A DNA stretch of 24,599 nt from Ophiothrix spiculata (GCA_000969725.1 JXSR01S017054.1), one strand, 5' to 3'; shown: positions 8,501 through 17,402, counted from the stretch's first letter. A program made the numbers and translations. Notes: a model not told the origin generated them from the sequence alone.

Positions 8501-10507
8501 ATGTACTTTTTTGCCACCATAAGTACTTTAACTTTGTTTGTGATATTTTCAACAACTTTCAATGTTGTTACCAATGTGAATGACAATGTTGAATTAAGCG
8601 AGCAATGCCAGATCCACAAAACGCCCAACTATAATGTTGCTTCAAAGCACTATGGACACACACTGTCTTTAATAGAACTAATCTACAAAAATTACACCCT
8701 CGCTGTGCCCACGGTACCAAAGCGAAGCTTCAAATCGAAAACGGAACTACTCTTTATGAGATTTAAATGCTACCCAAACTTTAATTATGGACACACACCA
8801 TCAGGATTAAATTTAATTCATAGGAAAAAGTACGCTCTTGCTACGTCCAATGAAAAAACTCACACTAAAATGGTGTTACTGTACTTATGCATCTTAGTAA
8901 TGATGCAAGCCGGGGACTGTCAACCTAACCCTGGTCCATTAAGCTCAGTTGGCACCTCCGAACCACAATTTCCATGCCAAATATGTAATGTCGCTTGTCT
9001 ATGGGTCGAAAGAGCTATTTGCTGCGATCAATGCGACAATTGGTTTCACGTGGATTGTATGTGCATGGGACCCGCTGTTTTTGAGGTACTTGAGCGAAAT
9101 AGTGGAGTGTCATGGATTTGTTGTACATGTGGACTACCAAACTTTTCTACCAGCCTGTTTACGTCAGGCTCCCTAGATCTCATTAATAGCTTTAGTAGTC
9201 TGAGCTCAATTGACATTGATGAATCATTGACCTTGCCTATTGCAACATCATCACCACAGCATATCCCGAATAGGGTCGGAAAACCAAACTTGCAGGGTGA
9301 CCAGAGGTTGAGGTCAAATTCAAACAAATCCACTGATAAAGAACTCACACCTAGTAAAAATGCACCCAAGCCAAAAAATGGACACACACCCTCCAAAAAT
9401 GAAACTAGTAAAGGACACACACTGAATAACTCAAAATCTGAAGCTCCAACAAAATGTCTGGCCATTAACTTTCAAAGTATCAAAGGTAAAATTGCTGAGT
9501 TGGCAACATGCATTGAAATGGAGGATCCAGACATAAGTGTAGGCACTGAAACATGGCTTGATAAATCAATCAATAATAGTGAGATATTCCCTGACCACTA
9601 CAATGTGTATCGGAAGGACAGACAACCAAATAATAAAGGTAATGCATACGGAGGTGTACTTATTGCCATAAAGAGCAATATTATCTGTGCCCAAAGAATG
9701 GATTTAGATGTCGACGATTGTGAAATACTGTGGATTGAGGTAAATGTGATGGGTGCAAAATCATTATTAATTGGAGCCTTTTACAGGCCTCCTGAGACTG
9801 ATCGTGAATATTTGAATAGACTTGAGATATCTCTGGCCAAGATCGAAGGTGCGCAACAAACAAATATCTGGCTTGCTGGGGATCTTAATTTGGGCGATAT
9901 AATATGGGAATCCCAAACGATCAAGCATGGTAGCAGCAAAGCCGCTTTGTGTAGAGATCTCATCGATATTTCAAATGATCACGGACTGACTCAAATGGTG
10001 GAAAAACCCACCAGACTGAAGAACACACTCGACCTGTTCTTCACCAGTAACCCAACCCTGGTCACCAAATCGACAACCATCCCTGGCATAAGCGACCACG
10101 ATGGCATTCCTTCTATTCTTGTTAATATAAAACCCACCACTATTAAACAAAAACCTAGGAAGATCTATCTCTTTCACAAAGCGAACACTGAGGGACTTAA
10201 AGCAGATATACAAGGTATTAGTGACGATTTCAGGGGAAGAAACCTGAATGATATATCTGTCGAGAGTCTCTGGTGCGAGCTGAAGGAAAGAGTTCAGAAT
10301 GCTGTGGACTCCCATATCCCGTCAAAAATGGTTAGGAAACGAAATAACTCACCATGGATAACACCTGCCATAAAAAGATGGCATAGACGTAAGCAAAGAG
10401 CATATAACAAAGCAAAAAAGTCCAATAAGGCTGAGGACTGGGAGAAATTTAAATCGCTGAGAAATAAAATCAAACAAAATCAAGTTACATCAGAGACAAA
10501 TGTTTAG
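8501..10507 (+). CDS. LINE-A ORF: 2A-like leader, PHD finger and APE endonuclease
   Basis: This 668-residue frame has a hydrophobic stretch LLYLCILVMM followed by GDCQPNPGP (8912-8938), a 2A-like ribosome-skipping signal. Next comes a PHD finger, CQIC...CCDQC...WFHVDC...WICCTC (about residues 158-206), and then an APE-type endonuclease with NFQSIKGK, TETWL, FYRPP, GDLN and ISDHDG blocks (about residues 315-550). The endonuclease nicks target DNA to prime reverse transcription. Translation may start at 8501 or at the later ATG at 8870, which would place the 2A motif right at the N-terminus as in some sea urchin proteins. The frame ends early at 10507; the coding similarity continues in another frame from about 10484. 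Confidence 0.85.
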   Translation: MYFFATISTLTLFVIFSTTFNVVTNVNDNVELSEQCQIHKTPNYNVASKHYGHTLSLIELIYKNYTLAVPTVPKRSFKSKTELLFMRFKCYPNFNYGHTPSGLNLIHRKKYALATSNEKTHTKMVLLYLCILVMMQAGDCQPNPGPLSSVGTSEPQFPCQICNVACLWVERAICCDQCDNWFHVDCMCMGPAVFEVLERNSGVSWICCTCGLPNFSTSLFTSGSLDLINSFSSLSSIDIDESLTLPIATSSPQHIPNRVGKPNLQGDQRLRSNSNKSTDKELTPSKNAPKPKNGHTPSKNETSKGHTLNNSKSEAPTKCLAINFQSIKGKIAELATCIEMEDPDISVGTETWLDKSINNSEIFPDHYNVYRKDRQPNNKGNAYGGVLIAIKSNIICAQRMDLDVDDCEILWIEVNVMGAKSLLIGAFYRPPETDREYLNRLEISLAKIEGAQQTNIWLAGDLNLGDIIWESQTIKHGSSKAALCRDLIDISNDHGLTQMVEKPTRLKNTLDLFFTSNPTLVTKSTTIPGISDHDGIPSILVNIKPTTIKQKPRKIYLFHKANTEGLKADIQGISDDFRGRNLNDISVESLWCELKERVQNAVDSHIPSKMVRKRNNSPWITPAIKRWHRRKQRAYNKAKKSNKAEDWEKFKSLRNKIKQNQVTSETNV

Positions 10508-11487
10508 CATCAACCAAACAATTCTGGAGTTACATTAAATCCCTGAAATGTGACTCAAGTGGAATCCCAGCATTAAAAAGTAATGGAGAACTGATCATCG
10601 ACAACAGAGGCAAAGCCAACGTACTGAACTTGCAATATAAATCTCAATTTACGATTGAACGAGCGGAACTTCCAAATGAACCGGATAGTAATATCCCTTC
10701 GATGCCTGAAATTACAATCGAGGAGGACGGAGTTATTAAATTACTATCTAAACTCAACCCCAATAAGGCTTCAGGTCCAGATGGAATAACCCCAGACTTT
10801 TGCAATTAAAAGCGCAGGAAATTGGACCAGCTCTATCTGTAGTCTTCCAACATTCTTTAAATTCTGGTAATATCCCCAGCGACTGGCTTTGTGCAAATGA
10901 ACACAAATTTTCAAAAAAGGCGATCGCACCCAACCCGGAAATTATCGTTCTGTGAATTTGACTTCTGTTTGTTGCAAAACTCTAGAACACATACTTCATA
11001 CCAATATTACGTCACACCTAGACGAAAACAATATTTTATGTGAACAACAACATGGTTTTCGAAAAGGGCGCTCATGTGAAACGCAGCTAATTTGTACCAT
11101 CCAAGATGTAGCCGCAGAACTTAATGAGAAACATCAAACTGACATGATAATTATGGACTTTACAAAAGCCTTCGATAAGGTACCGCATAACAGACTCCTT
11201 CTAAAACTTAATAGATATGGCATAAGAGGCAAAACGTTGAACTGGATAAAATCTTTCCTAACCAAGAGGAAGCAGAGAGTAACAATTGATAGTGAATCAT
11301 CCGAATGGGTATCTGTAGACTCCAGTGTTCCTCAAGGCACCGTCACTGGACCACTTATGTTTTTATTGTTTATTAACGATTTGCCAAATGGAATTAAATC
11401 TCATGTACGTCTTTTTGCGGACGATTGTATATTATATCGTAGAGTTGCTGGGCCTGAAGACGCTGGCATTTTACAGGACGATCTAAA
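10484..11487 (+). pseudogene. LINE-A reverse transcriptase part 1 (frame-broken)
   Basis: Similarity to LINE reverse transcriptase runs on from the endonuclease in changing frames: SKLNPNKASGPDGITP (motif 0/1 region, about 10740-10790), GNYRSVNLTSV, QQHGFRKGRSCETQL, then MDFTKAFDKVPHN (motif A, 11153-11190), SSVPQGTVTGPLMFLLFIND (motif B, about 11321-11380) and LFADDCILY (motif C with catalytic Asp pair, about 11409-11440). The usual SGVPQG is SSVPQG here. At least three single-base-scale frame changes precede motif A. The frame is cut by the sequence gap at 11488. Confidence 0.85.
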
Positions 11488-11982
11488 NNNNNNNNNNNNN
11501 NNNNNNNNNNNNNNNNNNNNNNNNNNNNNNNNNNNNNNNNNNNNNNNNNNNNNNNNNNNNNNNNNNNNNNNNNNNNNNNNNNNNNNNNNNNNNNNNNNNN
11601 NNNNNNNNNNNNNNNNNNNNNNNNNNNNNNNNNNNNNNNNNNNNNNNNNNNNNNNNNNNNNNNNNNNNNNNNNNNNNNNNNNNNNNNNNNNNNNNNNNNN
11701 NNNNNNNNNNNNNNNNNNNNNNNNNNNNNNNNNNNNNNNNNNNNNNNNNNNNNNNNNNNNNNNNNNNNNNNNNNNNNNNNNNNNNNNNNNNNNNNNNNNN
11801 NNNNNNNNNNNNNNNNNNNNNNNNNNNNNNNNNNNNNNNNNNNNNNNNNNNNNNNNNNNNNNNNNNNNNNNNNNNNNNNNNNNNNNNNNNNNNNNNNNNN
11901 NNNNNNNNNNNNNNNNNNNNNNNNNNNNNNNNNNNNNNNNNNNNNNNNNNNNNNNNNNNNNNNNNNNNNNNNNNNNNNNNNN
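11488..11982. other. Assembly gap (495 N)
   Basis: A run of N that spans the junction between LINE-A and a nested insertion. Open frames reported across it are artefacts. By comparison with LINE-B, only about 80-110 nt of LINE coding sequence should be missing here, so most of the gap must be insertion if its length is correct. Confidence 0.98.
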
Positions 11983-12156
11983 CAAGGTCCGATTTCAATT
12001 TTTTTGGTACCAATGGACTCGTGAGGGTCATAGCTATCCACCAGTACCCTACACGTGATGTTTCGTCAATCGGTTTCCGAGATCAGAAGGGGGGGCGGAA
12101 TCCGCCCCCCCCCGGCTGTGAGATGGGTCGAAAAAGCCCGGCTCTTTGAGGGTTAA
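11983..12156 (-). mobile_element. Right end of TTAA-flanked insertion in LINE-A (family copy 2)
   Basis: This segment has no similarity to LINE coding sequence. It carries a G7-CGGAATCCG-C9 hairpin at 12089-12113 and ends AGGGTTAA at 12149-12156, after which LINE-A coding resumes at once (MTHTQSPIQLSYSL). Read from the other strand, the end is TTAACCCT with the G run 39 nt inside, the same layout as at 5776 and 24543. A TTAA would fit in the LINE codons for Leu-Lys at this point. I infer a piggyBac-like non-autonomous element; the other end is inside the gap. Confidence 0.55.
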
Positions 12157-12860
12157 GAATGACTCACACCCAATCTCCCATACAGTTGTCATATAGCCTT
12201 AATAATGTTGTTCTGCAAGATACAAATAATCATGCATACTTGGGTGTAAATATCACTCAAGATTTAACCTGGAACTCACACGTGAATAATATCACAGCAA
12301 TAGCAAATAGATCGCTTGGATTCATACGCCGTAACTTATTTTCTTGTTCTAAAAATATCAAAGAAATGGCTTACAAAATGCTTGTGAGACCAATATTAGA
12401 GTGCGGATGCACCGTATGGGACCCTCATACACAACTTTTGATAAAACAAATAGAAGCTGTCCAAAACAGGGCAGCGCGATTCGTAACAGGAATTAACAGA
12501 AAACAATGCAGTATATCACAGGTCAAAAAAGACCTAAACTGGGATGATCTGGCGACTCGAAGGAAAGTGGCTTGACTAACTAATTTTCATCAGGCTATAG
12601 GGGGTCACCTTGCTTTACCGGTTCGCAGCTTCCTGCGCCCGGTTACCCGTACTACTAGGCTATCCTCACCAAATACCAATAATTTCACCGCAATCGCAGC
12701 CAAAAAGGACTGTTATAAATTCTCATTTGTACCGAGAACATTAACTGATTGGAACCAATTACCCAAAGAAATAACATTCATCGAAGGAAAGCAGAAGTTA
12801 AAGAAAGCAATACAAAATCACTACAAACTTTTAGAACTACAAGAGCCCAACGCCGAGTAA
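12157..12860 (+). pseudogene. LINE-A reverse transcriptase C-terminal part
   Basis: Coding resumes with NHAYLGVNITQDLTWNSHVN, RRNLFSCSKNIKEMAYKMLV, CTVWDPHTQLLIKQIEAVQ and NRAARFV, the standard thumb and connection region of CR1/L2-like enzymes, and aligns closely with LINE-B. A TGA at 12573-12575 lies where a CGA Arg codon would continue the alignment (KVA-stop-LTNFHQAIGGH), which looks like CpG decay. The frame then continues through SFVPRTLTDWNQLP to the natural stop TAA at 12858-12860. Confidence 0.85.
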
Positions 12861-12888
12861 ATAACCTGGTGTTTGCGCAGACCCAACC

Positions 12889-12951
12889 CTACTCGTTTGA
12901 CCCCTGCAAAGGGGTGTTGAGTAGTATTCACCAAGACAAGACAAGACAAGG
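12889..12951 (+). other. LINE-A 3' stem-loop and CAAGA tail
   Basis: The outer stem is CTACTC (12889-12894) with GAGTAG (12919-12924). The inner stem is ACCCC (12900-12904) with GGGGT (12911-12915). A 5-nt bulge is on the left and GTT on the right, with a six-base loop. It is followed by TATTC and then almost four CAAGA repeats (12932-12951). CR1/L2-type LINEs are known to end in such a structure plus short repeats, which their own reverse transcriptase recognises. LINE-B has the same layout with paired substitutions. Confidence 0.75.
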
Positions 12952-12991
12952 AAGAATCATTGGATAATAACCCAATAATACATCGACAATA

Positions 12992-13150
12992 ATGGCCAAC
13001 TTTAATGATTTAGATGAAAAAGTTTTATGTTTACCTGCTGGACGTAAAAGGAAGCGGAATCCTGAAAATCATGCGCGAAACAAGACCAAGAAAGCTCGCT
13101 ACAGCGGCAAAGGGAAAACACCAGTAATTCACCGTACACGCAATATATAA
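12992..13150 (+). CDS. Small Lys/Arg-rich ORF, possible first exon of a dispersed gene family
   Basis: A 52-residue frame, MANFNDLDEK..., contains RKRKRNPENHARNKTKKARY and SGKGKTPVIH. The KRKRNPEN-W/H-x-x-N-x-x-KKAR-Y pattern recalls the N-terminus of a repetitive family of unnamed invertebrate proteins (from memory). It starts 35 nt after the 3' tail of LINE-A, so it belongs to different DNA. The basic run would suit a nuclear signal or DNA contact. No downstream exon was found, and a stop follows directly. It may be a decayed piece of a transposon gene. Confidence 0.4.
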   Translation: MANFNDLDEKVLCLPAGRKRKRNPENHARNKTKKARYSGKGKTPVIHRTRNI

Positions 13151-13605
13151 GGCTTTTGCGTAGCCACCACATTTACAATGACTTACTGATGAGGATCTAT
13201 CTTATATGCACATATGTTTTTATTCATGAAGATAAGGTAAGGTGAAAATGGCTCACTGACTTACTGAACTGACTTTAGAATCTGTTGATTTCAATGGATT
13301 TGTCTGTTTTTGAAAAAAAAAAAGAATCTGTGGATTTATCTGGTTTTGTCGCAAATTGCTGTTTGTTTTTTTGATACAAACAACCTAAAAAACAATCAAG
13401 TTGATTTCTAAAACTCAAACAAACTTTTAGGTACCTTATTCTGAACTAAAAATGCAGAATTTACAAAGATTGAATAACAAAAATTCACAATATACAGGAA
13501 ATGGCAAATATGGATTTATCTGTTTTTTGCGTATGAACTCTTCAATTGTTTTCATTTAACAATATACACTAATATTTCTATGTTTTTAACTGTTGTCATT
13601 TATAG
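13151..13605. other. Intronic DNA with short imperfect repeats
   Basis: Imperfect copies of a short word like GAATCTGTGGATTTATCTG appear near 13276, 13322 and 13510. Otherwise nothing is seen before the acceptor TTTATAG at 13605. Confidence 0.4.
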
Positions 13606-13883
13606 GGCGTGAAGCAACAAATCTCAGCGAATGGCACACATTCTATGATGGCAAAGATGTTGAGAATACATCTGAAAGTCAGCATCAGAACATCCAAATA
13701 CACCAACAGAAACCGGGTCAAATCGGTATCGTCAAGTTACGACTGCGTCATTTCACCGGTTGGAGATTGTTGAGTTGGAAAAAGATAAAGCTGAATGTAC
13801 TTTCCTTTATGCATCCCTATGATATACAGAATTCAGAACGGGCATCTCTGAAACTATATTGTGTACGAGAAGATGTAGTAAAG
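13606..13883 (+). CDS. ZU5-UPA linker and UPA start exon
   Basis: This 278-nt exon enters in phase 1 and leaves in phase 0. It encodes REATNLSEWHTFYDGKD, then VKLRLRHFTGWRLLSWKKIK, a pattern (hFtgW...wkkik) typical of the second half of ZU5 tandem modules, then LNVLSFMHPYDIQ and ASLKLYCVREDVVK, matching the start of UPA domains (L.V..F......l.VYcv.D). The acceptor is CATTTATAG and the donor GTAAGC. UPA follows ZU5 in UNC5, PIDD and ankyrins and packs against it, so the order supports one gene. The apparent open-frame start upstream lies in intron. Confidence 0.82.
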
Positions 13884-14253
13884 GTAAGCTGTAAACAGCA
13901 TATGAGTACGGTAGGCCCAAATCCATGCCTTCTCGTTGAATTAAAGTAAATACAAAGTTACATAAAAAACCTAAAAAGCTAACATTGAATCTATGGAAAG
14001 GAAAGATAAGATAATGCTGTGATAGATGTTAATAGTCTGGGTTGAAAAACGTGTAAAAGTCAACTAATATCTAACGACTCTGCGTGTAAAATTAATCTTA
14101 TTTTAAATACATTTATTCTTTATGTTCTGGTCAATTGAACGTTCACTTAGATTCCTAGGCTGGATACTATAATTACTTGAATTGAATCCATGTTATTTGA
14201 TATACCGGTATTGTATATATTTGTTTTTCTATTCGTCTGTATGTTCATTGAAG

Positions 14254-14412
14254 TTTGTCGAGGAAGAAGAGAGTCGAGTAACATTCTGCAAATGTTCTTC
14301 TAAGTGTCCTGTTAGGATATCAAAGAAAGGAGGAAAAGACATGAAATTCCATATAATTTTGGATTCTCTCGATGAGTGGATAAGTGAAAACTGTGACAAA
14401 AACTGTGACAAT
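14254..14412 (+). CDS. UPA domain middle exon
   Basis: A 159-nt, phase 0/0 exon beginning FVEEEESRVTFCKCSSKCPV and continuing KGGKDMKFHIILDSLDEW. It continues the UPA domain directly after VREDVVK of the previous exon. The D..k.V.eeE pattern fits UPA. The acceptor is CATTGAAG (14253) after a pyrimidine-rich stretch; the donor is GTGAGT (14413). Cysteines (CKCSSKC, CDKNC) are unusually dense. The open frame extends past the donor, but the phase and donor favour ending here. Confidence 0.75.
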
Positions 14413-14817
14413 GTGAGTATTAAGCAAGAACATAAATTACAGGCATCACTTAAATCCACTTCATTCGATATATTTAGATATTTATTTTCCTGCTGCATTC
14501 TAATGATAATACCGTTCGATTTGCCGGTGTCAATAATATATTACGTTTTATGAATACTTCAATCATTGCGCAATACAGCGTTTCAAAGGGTGTGTCCTTA
14601 ATTATGTTACTGAATTATAGCATTTGTCATCTAATTTCTTAAAAGCGTTGGTTTCAACATGTACCCTCTGCTGCACAAACTTAGCTAAGATCGTGCGATC
14701 CGTGTATAAGTATTGCCTCCATACGCATTGTGGAACACGCAAACAGGACGTAGTCCTTTTAGCGCATGCAAAACTTTCTCTATCTGCTTATAGACTAGTC
14801 AATCTATGATAATTCAT
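14413..14817. other. Intronic DNA, no gene recognised
   Basis: The start of the intron between UPA exons. The short open frame at 14624-14809 has no recognisable content. Confidence 0.4.
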
Positions 14818-15353
14818 AAAACAAAATGGCCGCAAAAACAAGGGGTGAAATTTCAAAATTGTTCAAATCTTGTTCAAAACCACACCAACATGTTCCTCTC
14901 ATCACAAGAAAGCAGAAAAAAGTATACTTTTACTTATGTCTGAAATATTGTTCTGGAATTATGCAAAAACATGAAAGGTCATATCAGAGGTCACGGATTT
15001 GGCCCTATGGTTGACCAAAATTTAAAAATTGTCCGATTTTGTTCAAACTGGTCTCAAATTGTACCTCTTGCAAAAGTAATTACACAAAGGGATAGTTTGC
15101 AGTGTGTCAGGTCAATTGTTACCATATTTACCATTGTATTTGTGCCTGTAGCACAAAGTTTTCCTTGACCAGTTACCACAGCAACAACTGATCTGATGAA
15201 CTGATGAACAAATTATTACTTTCTGTAGACAGTTTTTCAAGAGAAACAGTTTGAGACCATTTTGAACAAAATCGGACGCTTTTAAAATGTTGATCTCCCA
15301 TAGGGCCAATATTTTTGAAATTTTCACCCCGTGTTTTGGCGGCCATTTTGTTT
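14818..15353. repeat. Foldback/MITE-like element with inverted arms
   Basis: The left arm begins ACAAAATGGCCGC with GGGGTGAAATTTCAAAA after it. The reverse complement of the right end begins ACAAAATGGCCGCC with GGGGTGAAAATTTCAAAA. A second inverted block follows inward: GGCCCTATGG...GTCCGATTTTGTTCAAA...GGTCTCAAA at 15001-15060 on the left and its complement at about 15235-15306. The left arm has about 115 extra bases between the two blocks. Short open frames on both strands here are by-products of the arms. No target duplication was confirmed. Confidence 0.75.
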
Positions 15354-16154
15354 TTTTCAAAATTTTCGAACTTATAGCTCATATAGTACTTATAGCTCGA
15401 ACTTCAAGCTCATATTTTCCTACATTTTGAATATATTGTTTTGGATGTCATCAACAGTTTATTTAAACCAAAAAATCTTGTGATGCAATTTTGTCTACCC
15501 GAAAATAACAGATTTACTAGCCTATTATTGCGATCGGATTAACTATTAAACATCAGTTCGGTCAACGCGTGCTTAGAACTGACAACGTGCGCACAAGATA
15601 CGAATTTCTAGCGTTTTGTATTTTCCCACGGTCACTTGCTCTACGGGCGACGCTATTATCACGTACGGACACCTTAAGTTTACCGCACGTGTAAGTACGG
15701 TTTCCTTAAAATAACGTGGATGAAATTCGTATATTGTAAGCACAATAGAAGTACTCACAACGTGTTCAACTTTCGGTGAACGCAGCCACTCATGGCAAGA
15801 CATGCCGTGGAGACAGCGTACTTACGCCCGTACGATTACCGTGTGTCTTCCCTTCTCTTGCCGGTTTATGACCAACGCTTATGATACGAAATACAAGATA
15901 TTCATCAATGATGACATCCTAAATGGTGTTATTTACTTACGATGTTTATTTCACTTAAGTCAAACTACATGATCGACATTAGTATAGGGTCGAATGAAGA
16001 AAGCTAGTAATTGCTGAACGAGAAAATTAAGTGATCAAAGCTGTTGATTCTGAATAGAGTATTGCACAGGTCACATCGCTTATGCGTAGAAAACTGGGAC
16101 TCTACTTTTAGAATATATTGCGAACTACCTGTAAAATATTACTGACCTTTGCAG
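15354..16154. other. Intronic DNA, no gene recognised
   Basis: The part at 15555-15850 is richer in CpG and ACGT-type words (ACGTGCG, CACGTACGG, CGCACGTG) than its surroundings. It carries an inverted TACGAATTTC / GAAATTCGTA pair about 120 bp apart. It might be another old repeat; no ends are seen and the minus-strand 76-residue frame is not called. Confidence 0.4.
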
Positions 16155-16338
16155 GCTATTCAATTCAATACACTGCGGCATGGTGATATGGCATCAAGAT
16201 GTATTTCGACATTTAAGAAAGTCAATCCTAGCTCCGTAAAAGCAAATGAATTATCAGGGACCATCAAAGTGTGCCAGGCAGATAAAACACTGACGAACAA
16301 TGACATTCTGTTTTCGAGCTCTTACATGCTAAAACCAG
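16155..16338 (+). CDS. UPA domain last exon
   Basis: A 184-nt exon (phase 0 in, phase 1 out) reading AIQFNTLRHGDMASRCISTF, then SSVKANELSGTIKVCQADKT and ending SSYMLKP plus one base. It closes the UPA region after CDKNCDN of the previous exon (ending with a strand like GTIKV). The acceptor CTTTGCAG is strong; the donor is GTATTG. The inverted-arm element begins about 30 bp after the donor. A death domain would be expected next in a UNC5- or PIDD-like protein, but none is visible downstream. Confidence 0.72.
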
Positions 16339-16367
16339 GTATTGTCTAACATGTCTAACATGTCTAT

Positions 16368-16905
16368 CAGACAGCCAGCCGTACCCATGATAAGTGTTCA
16401 AAACAAATTTTGTTACATCTTTGCACCCATGCTGGATCAAATACTTATATTATAAGGTTACACCTCAAGGGGGATGCCGAAAATTGAGATCAATTTTGGG
16501 CCCGTTTTGGGCCAAAATGGCCCAATTTTGGCCCAAAATTTGATTTTTTTTAAATATCATTGGATTTGACATCTAAAATTAATGCACAATCAGAAAATAA
16601 TTAGTTTGAACTAATTTTTGGTTCGTTTTGGCCAGAATTAACACAATTGTGAGTAATAAAATAAAGTAAATGATATTATTTTTTATCATAAAAGTGCATT
16701 TTTCTCAAAATGGCGTTCCATTGAGTAAGTGGTAAAAATATGTTACTATCTGTCAATTTAAGCATCCAACCATAATACAGATGTTTTAATTATTGCCTTC
16801 CTTGGTGAAAACATGGCATTTTTTAGTCTTAACATACAATGATACTTTAAAAAACATAAACAAAATCGTATTTTTTTACAGAAATCCAAATGTGTGAAAT
16901 AAATG
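16368..16905 (+). repeat. Left inverted arm
   Basis: It matches the complement of 22600-23138, sharing for example CATGATAAGTGTTCAAAA, ACCTCAAGGGGGATGCC, ATTGGATTTGACATCT, TCAAAATGGC and AAGCATCCAACCATAATAC. It includes a short palindromic set of GGGCC/GGCCC words at 16497-16545. The similarity fades after GAAATCCAAATGT near 16893. Confidence 0.8.
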
Positions 16906-17100
16906 TTGTTCCAGGTTTTTTTAGAAAATTACATCAGAAATCCAGTTTTTCATGATACCAGAAAATGACCAAGTTTCAATTGATTTGAATCATAGAATGT
17001 TGTCATAGTCAACAAAACAAGTCATCAAAATATAAAGAAAACAATAACATTTTTAGAATAAAAGTGTAAAAAGTAATGCCAACTTACATGATCTTGGAAG
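16906..17100. other. Interior spacer, nothing recognised
   Basis: AT-rich sequence between the left arm and the tandem repeats; no coding or repeat structure was recognised. Confidence 0.4.
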
Positions 17101-17402
17101 TTGTGGTCCAAAAAGATGCAATTCTAAGTCCAATAACAAAAACACATTACAGGTTAGATTCCTGCATGTATTCAAAAGTCATGATCCCAACAGTATGGTC
17201 CATATTAAGCTAGTCCACATATAGACACAATTGAATAGTCCGATAACATAAAAACACTTCACAGTTCAATTCCTATCCAAGTTCATGATGTCTATGGTAT
17301 GGTCCAAATAGATATAATATACAGTCCGATAACGAAAACACTTCACAGCTTGATTGTGGTCCAAACAGATGTAATTCTGAAGTCCAGTGATAAAAACACA
17401 TC
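17101..17402. repeat. Irregular tandem repeat, about four units
   Basis: Units starting TGGTCC at about 17104, 17197, 17299 and 17357 share AGTCC(G)ATAAC, AAAACAC and TTCACAG words; the first two are about 95-102 nt and the last two about 50-57 nt. They sit immediately 3' of the Cys-rich part of the nuclease-like pseudogene, and the last open codons of that gene run into them. Confidence 0.6.

Larger units (their letters stand above)
8050..12957 (+). mobile_element. LINE-A: near full-length CR1/L2-like non-LTR retrotransposon, inactive
   Basis: In order it has an untranslated leader, a 2A-like peptide, a PHD finger, an APE-type endonuclease, a reverse transcriptase, a C-terminal tail, and a 3' stem-loop followed by CAAGA repeats. 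This is the order of PHD-bearing CR1/L2-group LINEs. It lies in sense orientation in the intron after the ZU5 exon. It is dead: frame changes near 10485, 10793 and 10905-10918, a TGA at 12573-12575 where an Arg CGA is likely, plus a nested insertion partly hidden by the sequence gap. The 5' boundary is uncertain by perhaps 100 bp or more; no target duplication was identified. Confidence 0.85.

Noticed and set aside
9046-9465. 139-residue minus-strand ORF
   Set aside because: It is the antisense shadow of the LINE-A PHD/linker coding region.
11394-12058. Long ORFs across the N run
   Set aside because: They consist mainly of undetermined residues and are artefacts of the gap.
15112-15382. Two overlapping minus-strand ORFs (KWPPKHGVKIS / KMAAKTRGENF)
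   Set aside because: They lie within the foldback arms; the same words occur on the other strand in the left arm, so this is repeat sequence and not a gene.
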